DNA of 64,000 nucleotides from Mauremys mutica (taxonomy: Eukaryota; Chordata; Testudines; Geoemydidae): the NCBI RefSeq assembly GCF_020497125.1, contig NC_059072.1, positions 57,384,697 through 57,448,696 of the forward strand. Reading direction: 5' to 3'. The position numbers and the translations under genes were made by a program. Shown here in pieces: positions 22,690-34,330 of this stretch (within the stretch, counting starts at the first letter, position 1; every line of letters starts with the position of its first letter). A model generated the notes under the pieces. The model searched no databases and had not been told where the DNA came from. It saw nothing but the letters and a program-made list of their open reading frames with translations.

Positions 22690-23655
22690 GAGGTTGGGAT
22701 GAATTTTTACCCTGAAGTTACTCAAGTTACAGCTAGTGATGCTGAAGCCCTAATGGATAAAGAGCTATTAAAAATATTGGTGATGGAACAACTTCAGAAA
22801 TTTCAGTTGTAATCAATCACAAGATCAGATTATATTTATCTGAGGTTCTGAAGGAACTAAAGAATGAAACACAAGAGCTGGCATACTATAATTTATCACT
22901 AAAGATATGTAATTTATCATTACAACAGACATTCTCCTGGATAAGTGGAAGGTGGCCAACATTGTACCAATCTTTAAAATAGCTCTTAAGGCTGACCCTG
23001 GGAAGTGAAGATCAGAGAGGCTTAATTCAGTAACAGGAAAAATAGTTGAGTAAATCATTGAAGGTAATTATGAAACACCCACAGCAGATAAGTATGAAAG
23101 AGAAGAAAATTCAGTATGGGTAAATTGCAAGTCACCACAGATAAACTGATATCCTTATCAGTGAGGATAAATTGTGCCTCCAAAACCTGTTAAAATTTTA
23201 TAAAAGAGTTAGCAAAATATTGAATAAAAAGAACCAGTGGATATGCATTTAGAGACAACTTCAAAGCTATTCGATAATATCATTCACAAGAGGCTTTTAA
23301 GCAAACTTGGTGACCGGGGAGTAAGAGATAAAGTCTTTTTTATGGATTAAAGGGAAAGAGAAAAGGACAGGGATAAATGGCCAATACTCAGTATGGAATG
23401 ATGTTAATAGAGGGATGACACTACTACAGGATTAGTATTGGGATCAATTTCACCCCTCCCTCTAGCCCCATATATTTGTTAATGACTGGGGAGAGAGGAT
23501 GAATAATGAGGTGGCAAAACTGCTGACAACACAAAGCTATTTAAATTGGACAAAACTAACTCTTGGATGATGTAACAAAACTGGCAACGGGGTGGCAAAT
23601 GAAATTCAATGTAGCCAAATGCAATGTAATAGATATAGAACAAACTATTTAAACT
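22690..23655 (+). mobile_element. Degenerate CR1-type LINE, RT region
   Basis: Frame-broken plus-strand coding text matches CR1 RT in order. DKWKVANIVPIF (near 22940) comes first, then a region equivalent to the GVPQGSVLGP box (near 23405-23440), then LLTTQSYLNW-like text where the ADDTKL box should be (near 23520), then MKFNVAKCNVI (near 23600). Many stops and indels show an ancient copy. Both ends are eroded, and clade placement between CR1 and L3 is uncertain. Confidence 0.65.
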
Positions 23656-23659
23656 ACTT

Positions 23660-24290
23660 GCATACATTACTGGATTCAGAGTAAATTACAGTAGAATCTT
23701 GCTAATTCACATTAATAGCTTGGAAAATTATTAATTTTTGTTATTAATTCATAAGTGAACAAACAAAAAACCCTGCAAAGCAGGCATCATGTATTCTGTT
23801 CATCTATTTCTGTAAAATATTGACTTTCATTTTATTTTAATACTTCATAATGTATTAGTGATGCACAGTTAATATGATCATTTGCCATTGCTAGGAGTGG
23901 GAGCTGCAAAGTGTTTGCCTCTCATATTTATGAAGTTTCAGCAGGCAAACAATTCTCAACAGTGGGCGAACTAGAGCTTGGTCTTCCTTTACCCACACCC
24001 AGATTCAGATGGTTCCTGCTGTGGAGAGTTCTCAGATGCCTTCATAAAAAGCACAGACATGGGCCAGAGAGTGAGCAGAAAGCAGCCTTCCCAAATTGAA
24101 AGCCTGACCATCTCCAGATATCTGTGCGCAAAGGGGTGCTTCTGGATGGAAGGTGGGGTGAGACACAACCATAACAGCATTTCATCTCATTCCTCTCATC
24201 CTGGGTGAGGCCAGGGAACCATGAAGGGGGAGGAGGAAGGAAAGGAAAAGCTCAGAACCAGGCCTGGATAGGGGAAACAAGTTAACTTAC
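23660..24290. other. No recognised feature
   Basis: AT-rich, then mixed sequence. Overlapping frames at 23911-24208 on both strands lack domains. Confidence 0.35.
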
Positions 24291-24293
24291 ATT

Positions 24294-24403
24294 GGGCCTA
24301 ATCCTCCCTTTACTTACACTGGTGTAAATCTGGAGTGACTCCACTGAAGTCAACAATTTTACTCTGGTGTAAAACTGATATAAGTGAAAGCAGAATCAGG
24401 TCT
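24294..24403. repeat. Small palindromic MITE
   Basis: The left end gggcctaatcctcc with cttacactggtgtaaatc, and the right end gtgtaaaactgatataagtg with agcagaatcaggtc, form imperfect inverted repeats around a ccactgaagtcaa core. It is the same broad palindromic type as 22037-22127. Confidence 0.65.
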
Positions 24404-24759
24404 TTAGTCTCTCCCTCAATTTCTCAGAAGCTAATACTGTTTAAAACCATATCAACCTCTGAGTGGAATTCCCTGCACTGCATACCCAGGGGCAGCAGCA
24501 GGCAAAGGAAACTCCAGTTGAAACAAATGTGTTTATGTATGTAGGGGAAGGGATAGGTGAAGAGGGTAGGACAGGGGGCCGCATAATCAGAGCAATCAGT
24601 TCTGAAGCGTCCAGCAGTGTCCTATGTTGGAAGACTATTTCCTATAAGTCTACAAATTTCCATGGCTTGTATGGTCTATTTCAGCTGGTTCAGACAACAC
24701 AGCCAAACCTTCATTCCTCATAGAAGCCCAAGCCATAAAGGCCCCAATCCATAAAAGTC
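24404..24759. other. No recognised feature
   Basis: Plain sequence between a MITE and an LTR-like patch. The frame at 24463-24723 has no domain. Confidence 0.3.
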
Positions 24760-25140
24760 AGGAAAAAATGTTAATGTGGTATATAGAGCTTAAAATTCCA
24801 TGTTGTGTGTGGCATACAGGTTACTCTGTGCTGAGAGCTGTGGTAATCACTTGAAACTTGAAGGGTGGGTCTTTAATGAGAGTGTGTTTAGCCCCACCTG
24901 TGGCTAATTAGCTGCCTCCCAGGTGATGGGCTGCCAATTGGGATCAGGTGATGATCTACTGATCATCTGGTCCTTAGCTAAGACCTATAAGCAGGTCAGT
25001 TGGCCCTAGGAAGGAAGCCAGAACTGTTTTGGTTTAAGAAATAAATCCATTCCAGAGAAAGAGATTGAAATTCTACTACTGTTGCTGGGAACTTTATTTC
25101 TTGCCTGGCCAATGAGTTGTCCCACTCACTCTTTTTTATG
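24760..25140 (+). repeat. Possible LTR fragment
   Basis: A GC-richer block contains a TATA-like cctataagcagg near 24986 and an AATAAATCC signal near 25040, spaced as in an LTR (U3-R). Termini and target duplications were not found, so this remains a weak call. Confidence 0.3.
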
Positions 25141-27510
25141 GCTCTGGATGAAGCACATCAGAGATTTCACCACATGTGCCTTCTGTCTAACAGAAAGTAT
25201 CTATCCATTGTACACCTAATTCCCTACACAAACATGTACTGACCTTTGTGGAAATGCACCGACATTCTAAAAACTGGAATGGCAAAGGAATTTGATAGTA
25301 TTACCAACACCAGCAATTTTACTGTGTGTCTTGCAATATATGGTATTTTTCTTAAAAGCCCCAGTTGCTGCAGTCAAGCAATTACAGAGAATCTCAGCTT
25401 TCATTTAAAAAAAAAGGTGAATAAAAGCTTGAACATGTGACCCGGGTCAGAAACCAGATTGCAAATCATGAGAACCCAGAATGTATTATCTTTAAATGTG
25501 CATGATTCTTAAGCCAATTTCATGGTTTTGGGATCTGACTCATGATTTTTGGTTGCTTGAGGTCGTCAATGTGGAGGGAAAGAGGACCAGATTGTGAAGA
25601 TGTGGAGTGGGATTAGGGGGAGGCAGCACACAAAAGGCCTTTTGCAATTGCAGTCCCTGTACTCTGGATTGCAGAGACTCTTCCCTCAGATTGCCCCGGG
25701 GAGGTGCCTGGCATTCCAAAGAGCCGGGGGTAGGTGGTGGAGAGGGGAAGCCACTCACCGCCGCACTTCAGTCACGCCAATGACATCAGGCTTCATCATC
25801 CCAAAGGACTCTCTCCCCAAGTTCCTGAAGTGGTGCTGCAGCTCATAACTTGATCTGTGACACGCTGCTTAAAATGGTTACCATGGATGCATCTTTGGTA
25901 GCGAATCATATATATTCATCTGCCATGTTTACATTATCCTCCTCGCACAGGTGGAGTATTTATTATACATATTAAGATACTCTGAGAAACACTAGCTATG
26001 GCTTGAACACTTCACCTTAATAGTGACCATACCATTACTGGCCTATGGTACCTCAACAATAAATCAAATTTGTGGTAGAAGCGTGGGACCATTTAACGCC
26101 AAAGCCTTTGTACTACCAGTTACATTTGGGCTCAGAGGAAAGTATTAAGATGTCTATTTTGTTTTGTCCAGTTTTTGATATTTATTAAATAACTTTCAGT
26201 AAATCATTTAAAAAGCCAAGTTAGCATACTGTAGGCAGCACAATAAGAGTATATAGATTTCTGACAAAGGAATTACATGGTTAGATCTTGAAAAGAGCTG
26301 GTAACTAACAAAGGCATCATCCAAGTATAAATAATAGGAGTAGGAGCCTTCCATTATTTTCAGACATCATTTTCCAAAAGTAGTTTACTTTTCTTTGTTT
26401 TTCCCCCCCTGGCTGTTAATAACACATGTGTGTAGTTTTCCAACTGAATACAGAATCCATGTGGATGCCATTTCATCTGAGTGTTTACAAGGTTATGGTA
26501 AATAAAACAACACAGAACATTAATAAGGAGCAGAATAACATGTAATGCAATTCTGAAGAATTCACACCACTGTTATTCATCTTCTGTGACTAAATAATAG
26601 TTGAGGTGTCTGAAAGGACAGGTGGGAATTGAAAGCAATGCACTTGGAAGAAAATGGAGATTACAACTATCCCTCCGATAATTTGAAACGTATTCTCAAG
26701 CTTCTTCAAAAATAAATGCAGAGCTCAAGGTCAGAAAATACATTACTTAGAATCAACCATTAGAATGCAGAACAGCCTCATAACAGACTTTGCTGTCTGC
26801 AGAGATCTTGCATTTGTCTTCATCAGTAGTGCAGTATCCCAGTACTAAGAGAGTCTTGATATAAAATATTACGACTATATTGAAGTTACTTATTAATTAT
26901 AGCTACAGTGCATGACTAGCTACTCGATACTTATTATACTCCAAATATCCTATTCTGGAATACACTGGGCCTGGTGTAACATTTGTGATGGATTCTTGGG
27001 GCTTTGTCTCTCTCTCTTTCAGTTGTTCTGAAATCCTGGTCAGGAATTTGGTGGGAAATTTTTTTCCAGGATGTTACACATCACTCCTGTCCCACACCCC
27101 AAAATGAAAATGAACTGGGGTTCATAATAGGAAGGCAAGTGATCTGTTTGTCTCTTCTCACTCTCGCTCTTTAATCTGATCACCACTCTCAGTGCATTAT
27201 CTCCAGTTCTAATAGTAGCCTATATGGCTTTCTAGTGTGCTGGGCCCCCAAGCACAATGGCAACAGGAGTTATACCCCTGAGTAGATGTTCATGGTCACC
27301 AGGAGATTTCCTCCAGTAGATAGCAAAAGTGTGGCTCTATTATCAAAGGCAGCAGGGTTGGCATAAGCAGCAAAATGTTAACAGGAACAAGATTCTCTTT
27401 CTTAGGAACTGTTTGTTTGTTTAACAATGCTAATTTAAAAAAGATAGCCTTTATGAGCTAGATCAAAAGTGTGGTTTAGTCTTGCAGGGAGGGAGTTGAG
27501 TTTTGTATCA
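25141..27510. other. Mostly unannotated; imperfect catgattt repeats near 25465-25560
   Basis: At 25465-25560 a phrase like tcatgattcttaagccaatt recurs two to three times in diverged form, a pattern seen in an amniote interspersed repeat. The rest is AT-rich. No coding exon or RNA gene is supported. Confidence 0.35.
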
Positions 27511-27514
27511 TAAA

Positions 27515-27780
27515 GGAGTAATGGTTATGTATGATGTAATATACTTAGACTTCTGTATGGCATTTGACATGGTACTGCATAACATAATTTTGATGAAGAA
27601 ATTAGAATGGTATAAAATCAATACAGCACACATTAAATTGATTAAGAACTGACTGATAGGTCTCAAAAGGTAACTAAACCAGGAATCACCATGACGTGGG
27701 TGTGTTTCTAGTGGGGTCCCACAGGAATTGGTTCTTGGCACTACACTATTTAATATTTTCATCAATGACTGCAACTGGAA
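27515..27780 (+). mobile_element. CR1-type LINE RT fragment
   Basis: The plus-strand translation gives VIYLDFCMAFDMVLHNI, the counterpart of the RT motif LDFSKAFDTVPHNIL. Then comes VSSGVPQELVLGTTLFNIFIND, the counterpart of SGVPQGSVLGPLLFNIFIND. Frame changes and stops separate them. Both CR1 ends are missing. Confidence 0.72.
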
Positions 27781-27825
27781 CAGCTTCAGCAGAAGAGATT
27801 GAGGGAGTCCCACACCAGAATATCC

Positions 27826-28380
27826 CATGGCTTAGTGATTAGAGCAAACTCTTGGGAGGTGAGAGACCCCTGTTCAAGTTCTTTATTCCCCTGAGATAAC
27901 TGAAACTGGGTCTTCCACACCTGAGGTGAGTGCTCTAACCCCTGGGCTAAAAGTTATAAGATAGGCACCACCACCATATCCTCTTCCTCATGGTGTAACT
28001 CATTTTCACAAGAAATGACTTCAATACGTAAGCTGTCTGGCTTCAGGAGAGGGGTTCCTAGGTGTGGATCACTAGCAAAGATAGGTGCCTCCCTGCAGCC
28101 TGGACATAGGCATCAAACTCTGTGAGAGGGACAGGGCTTAGGACAACCCCCTGGCCTCAGCAACTTCCATTAGCTTAGACAACTCTCCACCTACCTTGCT
28201 CACTTTTGGAGATCACATTCTTAGGTGCCTCTCTTTCCTCATGCATTGCATAGGGAGCCTGGGCACCTAATGCAGGCTTTGTGGATCCTAGTGTTTTCCA
28301 GTGATTTTCTAGGTGCCTAGAAGTTAGGCACCGCAACACTGAGTGTTGCAACTCCTGTGTCCCTGTGTGAAGCCAGGCCA
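27826..28380. repeat. Repeat headed by an inverted pair of tRNA-like arms
   Basis: The left arm (27826-27881) reads tggcttagtgattagagc ... cctgttcaagttc, resembling tRNA A and B boxes. The right arm (27899-27950), reverse-complemented, reads ttagcccaggggttagagca ... gacccagtttcag, a second tRNA-like half in opposite orientation. So the two form a hairpin of about 125 bases. The remainder to 28380 (with the inverted pair aggtgcctagaagttaggcacc) may belong to the same element. It could be a tRNA-derived SINE, or a MITE that resembles one. No intact tRNA gene is claimed. Confidence 0.45.
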
Positions 28381-28384
28381 AGGA

Positions 28385-28712
28385 GCAAAATCTATTGATC
28401 TTATCAAAGAGAAGGTAAAGGGGTGCCTTGATCAGAGTTTACAAGTATCTACATGAAGACAAAGTTAGACTAGAAATAAGATACAAAATTTTAACAATGG
28501 GGTTAATTAACCATTGAAACAATTTCCCAAGTGTATTGATAGCTTCTCCATTATGGGAAATTTTAAATCAAGATCAGATGTTTCTCCAATGGATATGCTC
28601 TAGTTCAAATGGGAATTAATTCAGGAAAGTCCTATGGCTTGTGTTATGCAGGTAGTCAGATTAAATGATCACAAGTGGTCCCTTTTAGCCTTATCACCCA
28701 ACCTTATAATCA
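28385..28712 (+). mobile_element. CR1 LINE 3' fragment
   Basis: CR1 ORF2 C-terminal text in broken frames (gacaaagttagactagaaat, ttaaccattgaaacaattt, gatagcttctccatta) runs into the 3' UTR (gtgttatgcaggtagtcag, attaaatgatcacaagtgg). It is an old copy that lacks a clean terminal repeat. Confidence 0.82.
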
Positions 28713-29438
28713 GTCATCTGTCACTTCAAGTTTATATTTTAAGTTGACCATTGAGTGGAACAGAATCTTTTGCATTTCTAGAACTTAATACCATTAACCT
28801 GTAAACAAGCATTTCCATTATTTGGCTTGCACCAGTGGAATGACAGCCTGTCATAAGATTTCTTACGTTGTAGGTCTTATCTGTCCTTAATTTAGGGATG
28901 GCATAAGAGAGAAAAAAGTGTGGATGAGCTTCTGCTGTTTCTATGGCTCTTAGATTGGCAGCTGTTGGAGATGAAAGATGTTGGGAAAGGTGGTTTGTGG
29001 GGCTGTTTGGGTTTTGTTTGTAACAGACTTCTAGAGATCACAGTTGTAGGTTTGGAACTTGAGCATCCAACATGCTACACAATATGGGCTACTTGCTGGC
29101 ACTTGAGTAATTAAACATAGGTTGCACATGGGTTCCAGTAGATCTGAGCTGTTTACAGTGAAACTAAGTGATGGATGGACATCTAGCAGTAAAAAGAAGT
29201 GTGCATCCCCAGAAAATGACACGGTCTTTTTATTCAGTTTGAGAGTCCTAAACCACATGTTGTGGCATTCCATATAGCTGTGTTCACCACTTTGTGTCAG
29301 TGTTTCTCCTAAGGCAACAGGGGTCATGAGTAGGTTTTGGCCCAAGCTTTCATGAGGTCAGCCCTCAAGGAATAGAAGAATAGAAGTAAGATTGTTCAGG
29401 ATAAGGACATGCTCACGAGAAGAGTGGGTGATCTGCCA
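28713..29438. other. No recognised feature
   Basis: Sequence without recognised repeats. Frames at 28920-29114 (plus) and 29031-29345 (minus) lack domains and good starts. Confidence 0.35.
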
Positions 29439-29579
29439 GTGCACTAACTGGCCATGTGGAGCTTGCCCCAATGCATTAAAAGATCCATAGTGCACTTTGA
29501 TCTACTGCTGCAGGAGAACAAGTTGCACAACAGAACTTTTAGCATCTGGTAGCAGGAGCCACATGGCCAGTTAGTGCAC
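29439..29579. repeat. 141-bp palindromic MITE
   Basis: The ends are perfect inverted repeats of at least 20 bp: gtgcactaactggccatgtg at the left, and cacatggccagttagtgcac at the right. The interior is non-coding and itself partly self-complementary. Target duplication unclear. It lies within about 10 bases of the 3' end of the split LINE. Confidence 0.75.
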
Positions 29580-29584
29580 AGCAA

Positions 29585-30436
29585 GATAGTCTGCTGTAGA
29601 TTTATACCTCAGCTTTACATCTGAGTCCTGAGATGACTCAGGAGTCCGATCCTGGAACCGCAGTAGGTACAAGCATCTTGTCGCAGGCCAGCTGCCTGCT
29701 GGGAGAAAGTTCTTTTTCCTTCCTTCTCTTTCTCTCTTTTCAGCTTCGAGGGCAAGGTGCTTCTCCTTGAAGTGGGCCACGGCCTGATGGAGGATATGGT
29801 GTCATTGGGGTTTGTTGGTGGCTTGCTCCTCCCAGCTTGTGATGTCCACATCACTTTTCTTAAGATACACTTTCAGTGTGTCTTTGTAGCATTTCCTCTG
29901 ACCACCACGGGATCTCTGACCATATGTGAGCTGAGCAGAGGACTTGTTTTGGGAGCCGAGAGTCTGGCATCCATACACAATGTCCAGCCCAGCGAAGTTG
30001 GTGCATGAGGATCATTGCTTCAGTGCTGGTGACATTGGTTTCAGTGAGGATGCTAGTGTTACTGCAGTGATCTTGTCACTTGACGCAAAGGATCTTCTGG
30101 AGGCATCGTTGGTGGTACCTCTCCAGACTCTTGAGGTGCTGTTGATAGGTCACCCAGGTGTCACATCCATAGAGGCATGTAGGAACAACAATTGTCTTAT
30201 AGACATGAATCTTGGTGTCCTGACATAGGCCACGGTCCATGAAAACGCATTGGCGCAATTTCCCAAAGGAAGCACTTGCACACTGAATCTTGTGCTGGAT
30301 CTCACTGTCAATTTTTGCATTTTGAAAAAGTTGGCTACCGAGGTAGCAAAAGTGCTCAACTGCATCCAAAGTCTGACTCTCAATAGTGATTTGTGGTGGA
30401 TCATGTTATTTGTGGCAGGTTGACAGAACACTTTAG
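29585..30436 (-). mobile_element. Split LINE, C-terminal part (minus strand)
   Basis: The minus-strand frame at 30076-30369 carries HFCYLGSQLF, then DTKIHVYKTIVVPTCLYGCD and ERYHQRCLQKIL, the post-RT region of a non-LTR retrotransposon. Beyond a frame break comes MHQLRWAGHCVWMPDSRLPK. Then follows a Cys/His end (CTYCGSRIGLLSHLRTQ, frame 29615-29854) resembling the zinc-binding C-terminus of this LINE group. The upstream RT core of the same element resumes at 34605, so this is one LINE cut by a 4.2-kb insertion. It is neither CR1 nor L1 in motif pattern; I do not name the clade. Confidence 0.8.
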
Positions 30437-30858
30437 TAGGGCTGCCAATTAATCACAGTTAACTCACGCAATTAACTCAAAAAAATTAACTGAGATTAAA
30501 AAAAATAATCACAATTAATCCCACTGTTAAACAATAGAATACCAATTGAAATTTATTAAATATTTTTGGATTTTTTTCTACATTTTCAAATATATTGATT
30601 TCTATTACAACACAGAATACAAAGTGTACAGTGCTCACTTTATATTATAATTTTTATTACAAATATTTGCACTTTGTAAAAATGATAAACAAAATAAATA
30701 GTATTTTTCAATTCACCTCATACAAGTACTGTAGTGCAATCTCTTTATCGTGAAAGTGTAATTTACAAATGTAGATTTTTTTTGTGACATAACTGCACTC
30801 AAAAACAAAACAATGTAACACTTTAGAGCCAACAAGCCCACTCAGTCCTATTTCTTGT

Positions 30859-31254
30859 TCAGCCAATCGCTAAGAAAATAAGTTTGTTTACATTTACAGG
30901 AGATACTGCTGACTGCTTCTTATTTACAATGTCATCTGAAAGCGAGAACAGGCATTTGCATGGCACTTTTGTAGCCAGCATTGCAAGGTATTTATGTGCC
31001 AGATATGCTAAACATTCATATGCCCCTTCATGCTTCAACAACCATTCCAGAGGACATGTTTCCATGCTCATGGTGCTCGTTAAAAAAATAATGCATTCAT
31101 TAAATTTGTGACTGAACTCCTTGGGGGAGAATTGTATGTCTCCTGTTCTGTTTTCCCTGAATTCTGCCATATATTTCATGTTACAGCAGTCTTGGATGAT
31201 GACCCAGCACACGTTCATTTTAAGAACACTTTCACAGCAGATTTGATAAAACAC
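30859..31254 (-). pseudogene. hAT transposase C-terminal dimerisation domain, left arm
   Basis: A 131-residue minus-strand frame is still open. From about residue 68 it shows the hAT C-terminal (hATC) pattern: CPLEWLLKHEGAYECLAYLA, then KYLAMLATKVPC, then LFS, then NVNKLIFL. In the family this domain mediates transposase dimerisation. The N-terminal part (residues 1-65) does not match the right arm and has no domain that I recognise. Only this tail of a transposase of about 600 or more residues is present. Confidence 0.72.
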
Positions 31255-31265
31255 AAAGAAGATAC

Positions 31266-32421
31266 TGTGACGGGTTCGGTCACAGAGACCCCCTTGGGAC
31301 TGTCACTTGATGTGCTGGAATTAGCTCTAAGCCCATTTTCCACGGCCAGCTTGGGATTCCAGAACCCTGCCTTGTTGATCCAGACATGCTTGTCTGCTGC
31401 GATACAGACCCAGGTCGGGTCCACGGCCCCAAAGCTGCAGACTTTAACCAAAAACTGCTCAACAAGTCACTTATTTCCAGCACCTAGACACCCAGTTCCC
31501 AATGGGATCCAAACCCCAACTAAATCTGTTTTACTCTGTATGAAGTTTATACAGGGTAAACTCATAAATTGTCCACCCTCTATAACACTGATAGAGAGAT
31601 ATGCACAGCTGTTTGCTCCCCCAGATATTAATCTCTTACTCTGGGTTAATTAATAAAACAAAAGTGATTTTATTAAGTATAAAAAGTAGGATTTGAGTGG
31701 TTTCAAGTAACAACAGACAGAACAAAGTAAGTTACCAAGCAAAATCAAAAACATGCAAGTCTAAGCCTAATACATTTAAGAAACTGAATACAAGTAAATC
31801 TCACCCTCAGAAATGTTCCAATAAGATTCTTTCACAGACTAGACTTCTTCTTAGTCTGGGCCCAATCCTTTCCCCTGGTACAGTTCTCGTTAGTTCCAGC
31901 AGGCATCTTAGGTGAAAAGCAGAGGATTTCAAATGACTGGGACCCCCTTTGTTCTGTTCCACCCCCTTTTATATCTTTGGCATAAGGTGGGAATCTTTTG
32001 TCTCTCTGGGTACCAACCCCTCCTTCTAAATGGAAAAGTACCAGGTTTAAGATGGATTCCAATATCATGTGACCTGGTCACGTGTCTTGTGAGACCTCAT
32101 GTCAGGTACACAGGAAGGCTTGCAGGTAAACAGAGCCATTTACAGCCAATTGTCCTAGTCAATGTGTGCCATCAAGATTCTAAACCACCGTTAATGGCCC
32201 ACACTGCATAATTACAATAGGACCTCAGAGTTAACTTCATATTTCTAGTTTTAGATACAATAATGATACATACATACATACAAATAGAATGAACACACTC
32301 AGTAGATTATAAGCTTTGTAACGATACCTTACAAGAGACCTTTTGCATAAAGCATATTCCAGTTACATTATATTCACATTCCAAGCATATTTTGATAAAG
32401 CATATGGAGTGCAACGTCACA
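31266..32421 (-). mobile_element. Solo LTR, about 1156 bp
   Basis: On the minus strand it begins TGTGACGTTGCACTCC at 32421 and ends CCGAACCCGTCACA at 31266, the TG...CA form of an LTR. A TATA box (TATAAAAGG) lies at 31966-31974 and AATAAA at 31668-31673 on the same strand, in U3-R order. The flanking 5-mers gatac (31261-31265) and ggtac (32422-32426) differ by one base, consistent with an old target duplication. No gag or pol adjoins it. It splits the hAT palindrome near its centre. Open frames within are not genes. Confidence 0.78.
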
Positions 32422-32454
32422 GGTACCAATGTGAGATTTCGAAGGATACAGCAC

Positions 32455-32790
32455 TCGACCCAAGGTTTAAGAATCTGAAGTGCCTTCCAAAATCTGAGAG
32501 GGATGAAGTGTGGAGAATGCTTTTAGATGTCTTAAAAGCAACTACAGAACCCGAACCACCAAAATAGAAAATCAACCTTCTAATGGTGCTATCTGACTCA
32601 AATGATGAAAATGAACATGCAACAGTCCACTCAGCTTTGGATCATTATCGAGCAGAACCTGACATCAGCATGGACACGTCTTCTGAAATGGTGGTTGAAG
32701 CATGAAGGGATATATGAATCTTTAGCACATCAGGCATATAAATATCTTGCAATGCCGGCTATGCCTGTTCTCACTTCCAGGTGACAATGT
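32455..32790 (+). pseudogene. hAT transposase C-terminal part, right arm
   Basis: The plus strand carries LDPRFKNLKCLPKSERDEVW, the conserved motif ahead of the dimerisation region in hAT (Ac-type) transposases. After a stop and frame changes comes WLKHEGIYESLAHQAYKYLA, the dimerisation domain, then a broken end. More transposase sequence is kept here than in the left arm, but with more stops. Confidence 0.75.
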
Positions 32791-33238
32791 AAAAAGACCT
32801 GGGCAGCATTATCTCCTGCAAATTGTAACCAAACTTGTTTGTCTGAGCGATTGGTTGAAGTAGGACTGAGTGGACTTGTAGGTTCTACAGGTTTACATTG
32901 TTTTATTTTTGAATGCAGTTATTTTTTGTACATAATGCTATATTTGTAAGTTCAACTTTCATTATAAAGAGATTGCACTACAATACTTGTATTAGTTGTA
33001 TTGAAATATACTATTTCTTTTGTCTTTTACAGTGTGTAGTGAGGCGGCCTGGCTCCTGACGGCCCCAGAGAGAGAGGAACCGGAACAGCCACCTCAGTGG
33101 GCGGAGCCACCGCCACCTGTTCCCGCCCCCCGGAAGTCAAGGGGCGGGACAGGAAGTATAAAAGCCCGGCCTCAGCGCTCAGTTGGAGCCCAGCGGCCGG
33201 AGAGGACAGACGCTCCTGATTGGGCTCCTGCGGAACCG

Positions 33239-33394
33239 AGCCTGCCCCGAGCCAGGTACCCTGACGTGGACGGACCGAGCCATCCTCGAGCCAGGTATAC
33301 TGACGTGGACCGACCGAGCCTCCCTCGAGCCCGGTACCCCGAGGTGGACTGGCCGAGCCTGCCCCGAGCCCGGTACCCCGAGGAGCGGCCCGAG
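33239..33394 (+). repeat. 39-bp tandem repeat, four units, open in frame
   Basis: Four units of 39 bases encode [39 protein letters not shown] and [13 protein letters not shown] within the open frame that runs to 33607. The unit length is a multiple of three and the frame is kept despite substitutions. No ATG lies in this frame between the TATA box and the repeat; the first in-frame Met is at 33461. Coding is therefore possible but unproven. Confidence 0.7.
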
Positions 33395-33756
33395 CGTACC
33401 CCTGACCCGAGTCCCGAGGAGCAGCCCGACCTAGGCCGCCTTCAGCACGCCGAGGAGCCCATGGTGTGGGACCCCGCTGCCGAGCCCAGCGATGAGCAGG
33501 TACCCGAGGAGGGGGAGATGGAGTGTAGCCCGGGGGTAGCCGACCCCTGTCCGGCTGAGGGCACCGACGTGCCCATGTCAGTGTGTTGCGGCCAGGATCA
33601 CCACTGACTGCAGCAGATCCACGCCGCTGCTAGGGCCCCGGGCTGGGACACAGTGGAGTGGGTGGGCCTGTGTCCCCCCTACCACCCCACTCATGGGTGG
33701 CAGACTCCCCCTCCTACCAGCGTTCAGGCAGAGAAGCCTGCACTTACCTGGGCTTC

Positions 33757-34330
33757 CTGAACTATTACTGAAGCTCAGCTCCTGCTACAAGGACCTGAGC
33801 CTTGAACTATTGTTTATTGCCCCGCCCTGACTAGGGCCCTGGGCTTCCTGAACTATTGCTATAGCCCAGCTCCTGCTACCAGGATCTGAGCCCTGAGGCG
33901 ATTATTACTGCTCAGCTCCTGAGGCAAGGATCTGAGCCCTGAGACTATTATTACTGCTCAGCTCCTGAGGCAAGGATCTGAGCCCTGAGACTATTATTGC
34001 TGCTCAGCTCCTGAGGCAAGGACCTGAGCCCTAAACCTAGTACTAAGTGTTTGGTGCCCCGCCCTGACGGAGGGCCTGGGCTTGCTAGTGCCCCTGTGTG
34101 TTCAGCTCCTGCTGAGAGGATCTGAGCTCAGAACTGCTGTGTTACTGCCCCGCCCTGATTGAGGGCCTGGGCTTATCTTATTAACTTTGTTGTTGCTCAG
34201 CCCGCAGGAAGGATCTGAGCCTAGAACTAGTGCTTGCTGCCCCGCCCTGACTGAGGGCTGGGGTTCATTGCAGTGACCGTGTGCCTTTTGTTCAGCCCCT
34301 GCCTGAGGGGCCGAACCCCGAGACCTTCAG
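33757..34330. repeat. Tandem repeats inside the LTR insertion (46 bp and about 95 bp)
   Basis: Units of ctcagctcctgaggcaagg + atctgagccctgagactattatt at about 33911, 33957 and 34003 are nearly identical 46-mers. Around them, longer units of about 85-98 bp add the phrase tgccccgccctgactgaggg + cctgggctt, starting near 33757, 33842, 34003, 34101, 34196 and 34291. The pattern shows repeated unequal expansion inside the LTR. Confidence 0.75.

Noticed and set aside
27826..27881. Functional tRNA gene
   Set aside because: Only A- and B-box-like segments are visible. The arm lacks a proper cloverleaf and is part of an inverted repeat.
30859..31254. 131-residue frame as a host gene
   Set aside because: It contains a hAT dimerisation domain and lies inside a transposon arm with terminal repeats.
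31108..31653. 181-residue plus-strand frame
   Set aside because: It crosses the boundary between the hAT arm and a solo LTR, so it cannot be a real gene product.
33020..33607. 195-residue frame as a confirmed gene
   Set aside because: It begins without an ATG, starts upstream of the LTR TATA box and crosses the insertion boundary. Only the part after 33187 could be transcribed as coding; kept as a repeat and a finding.
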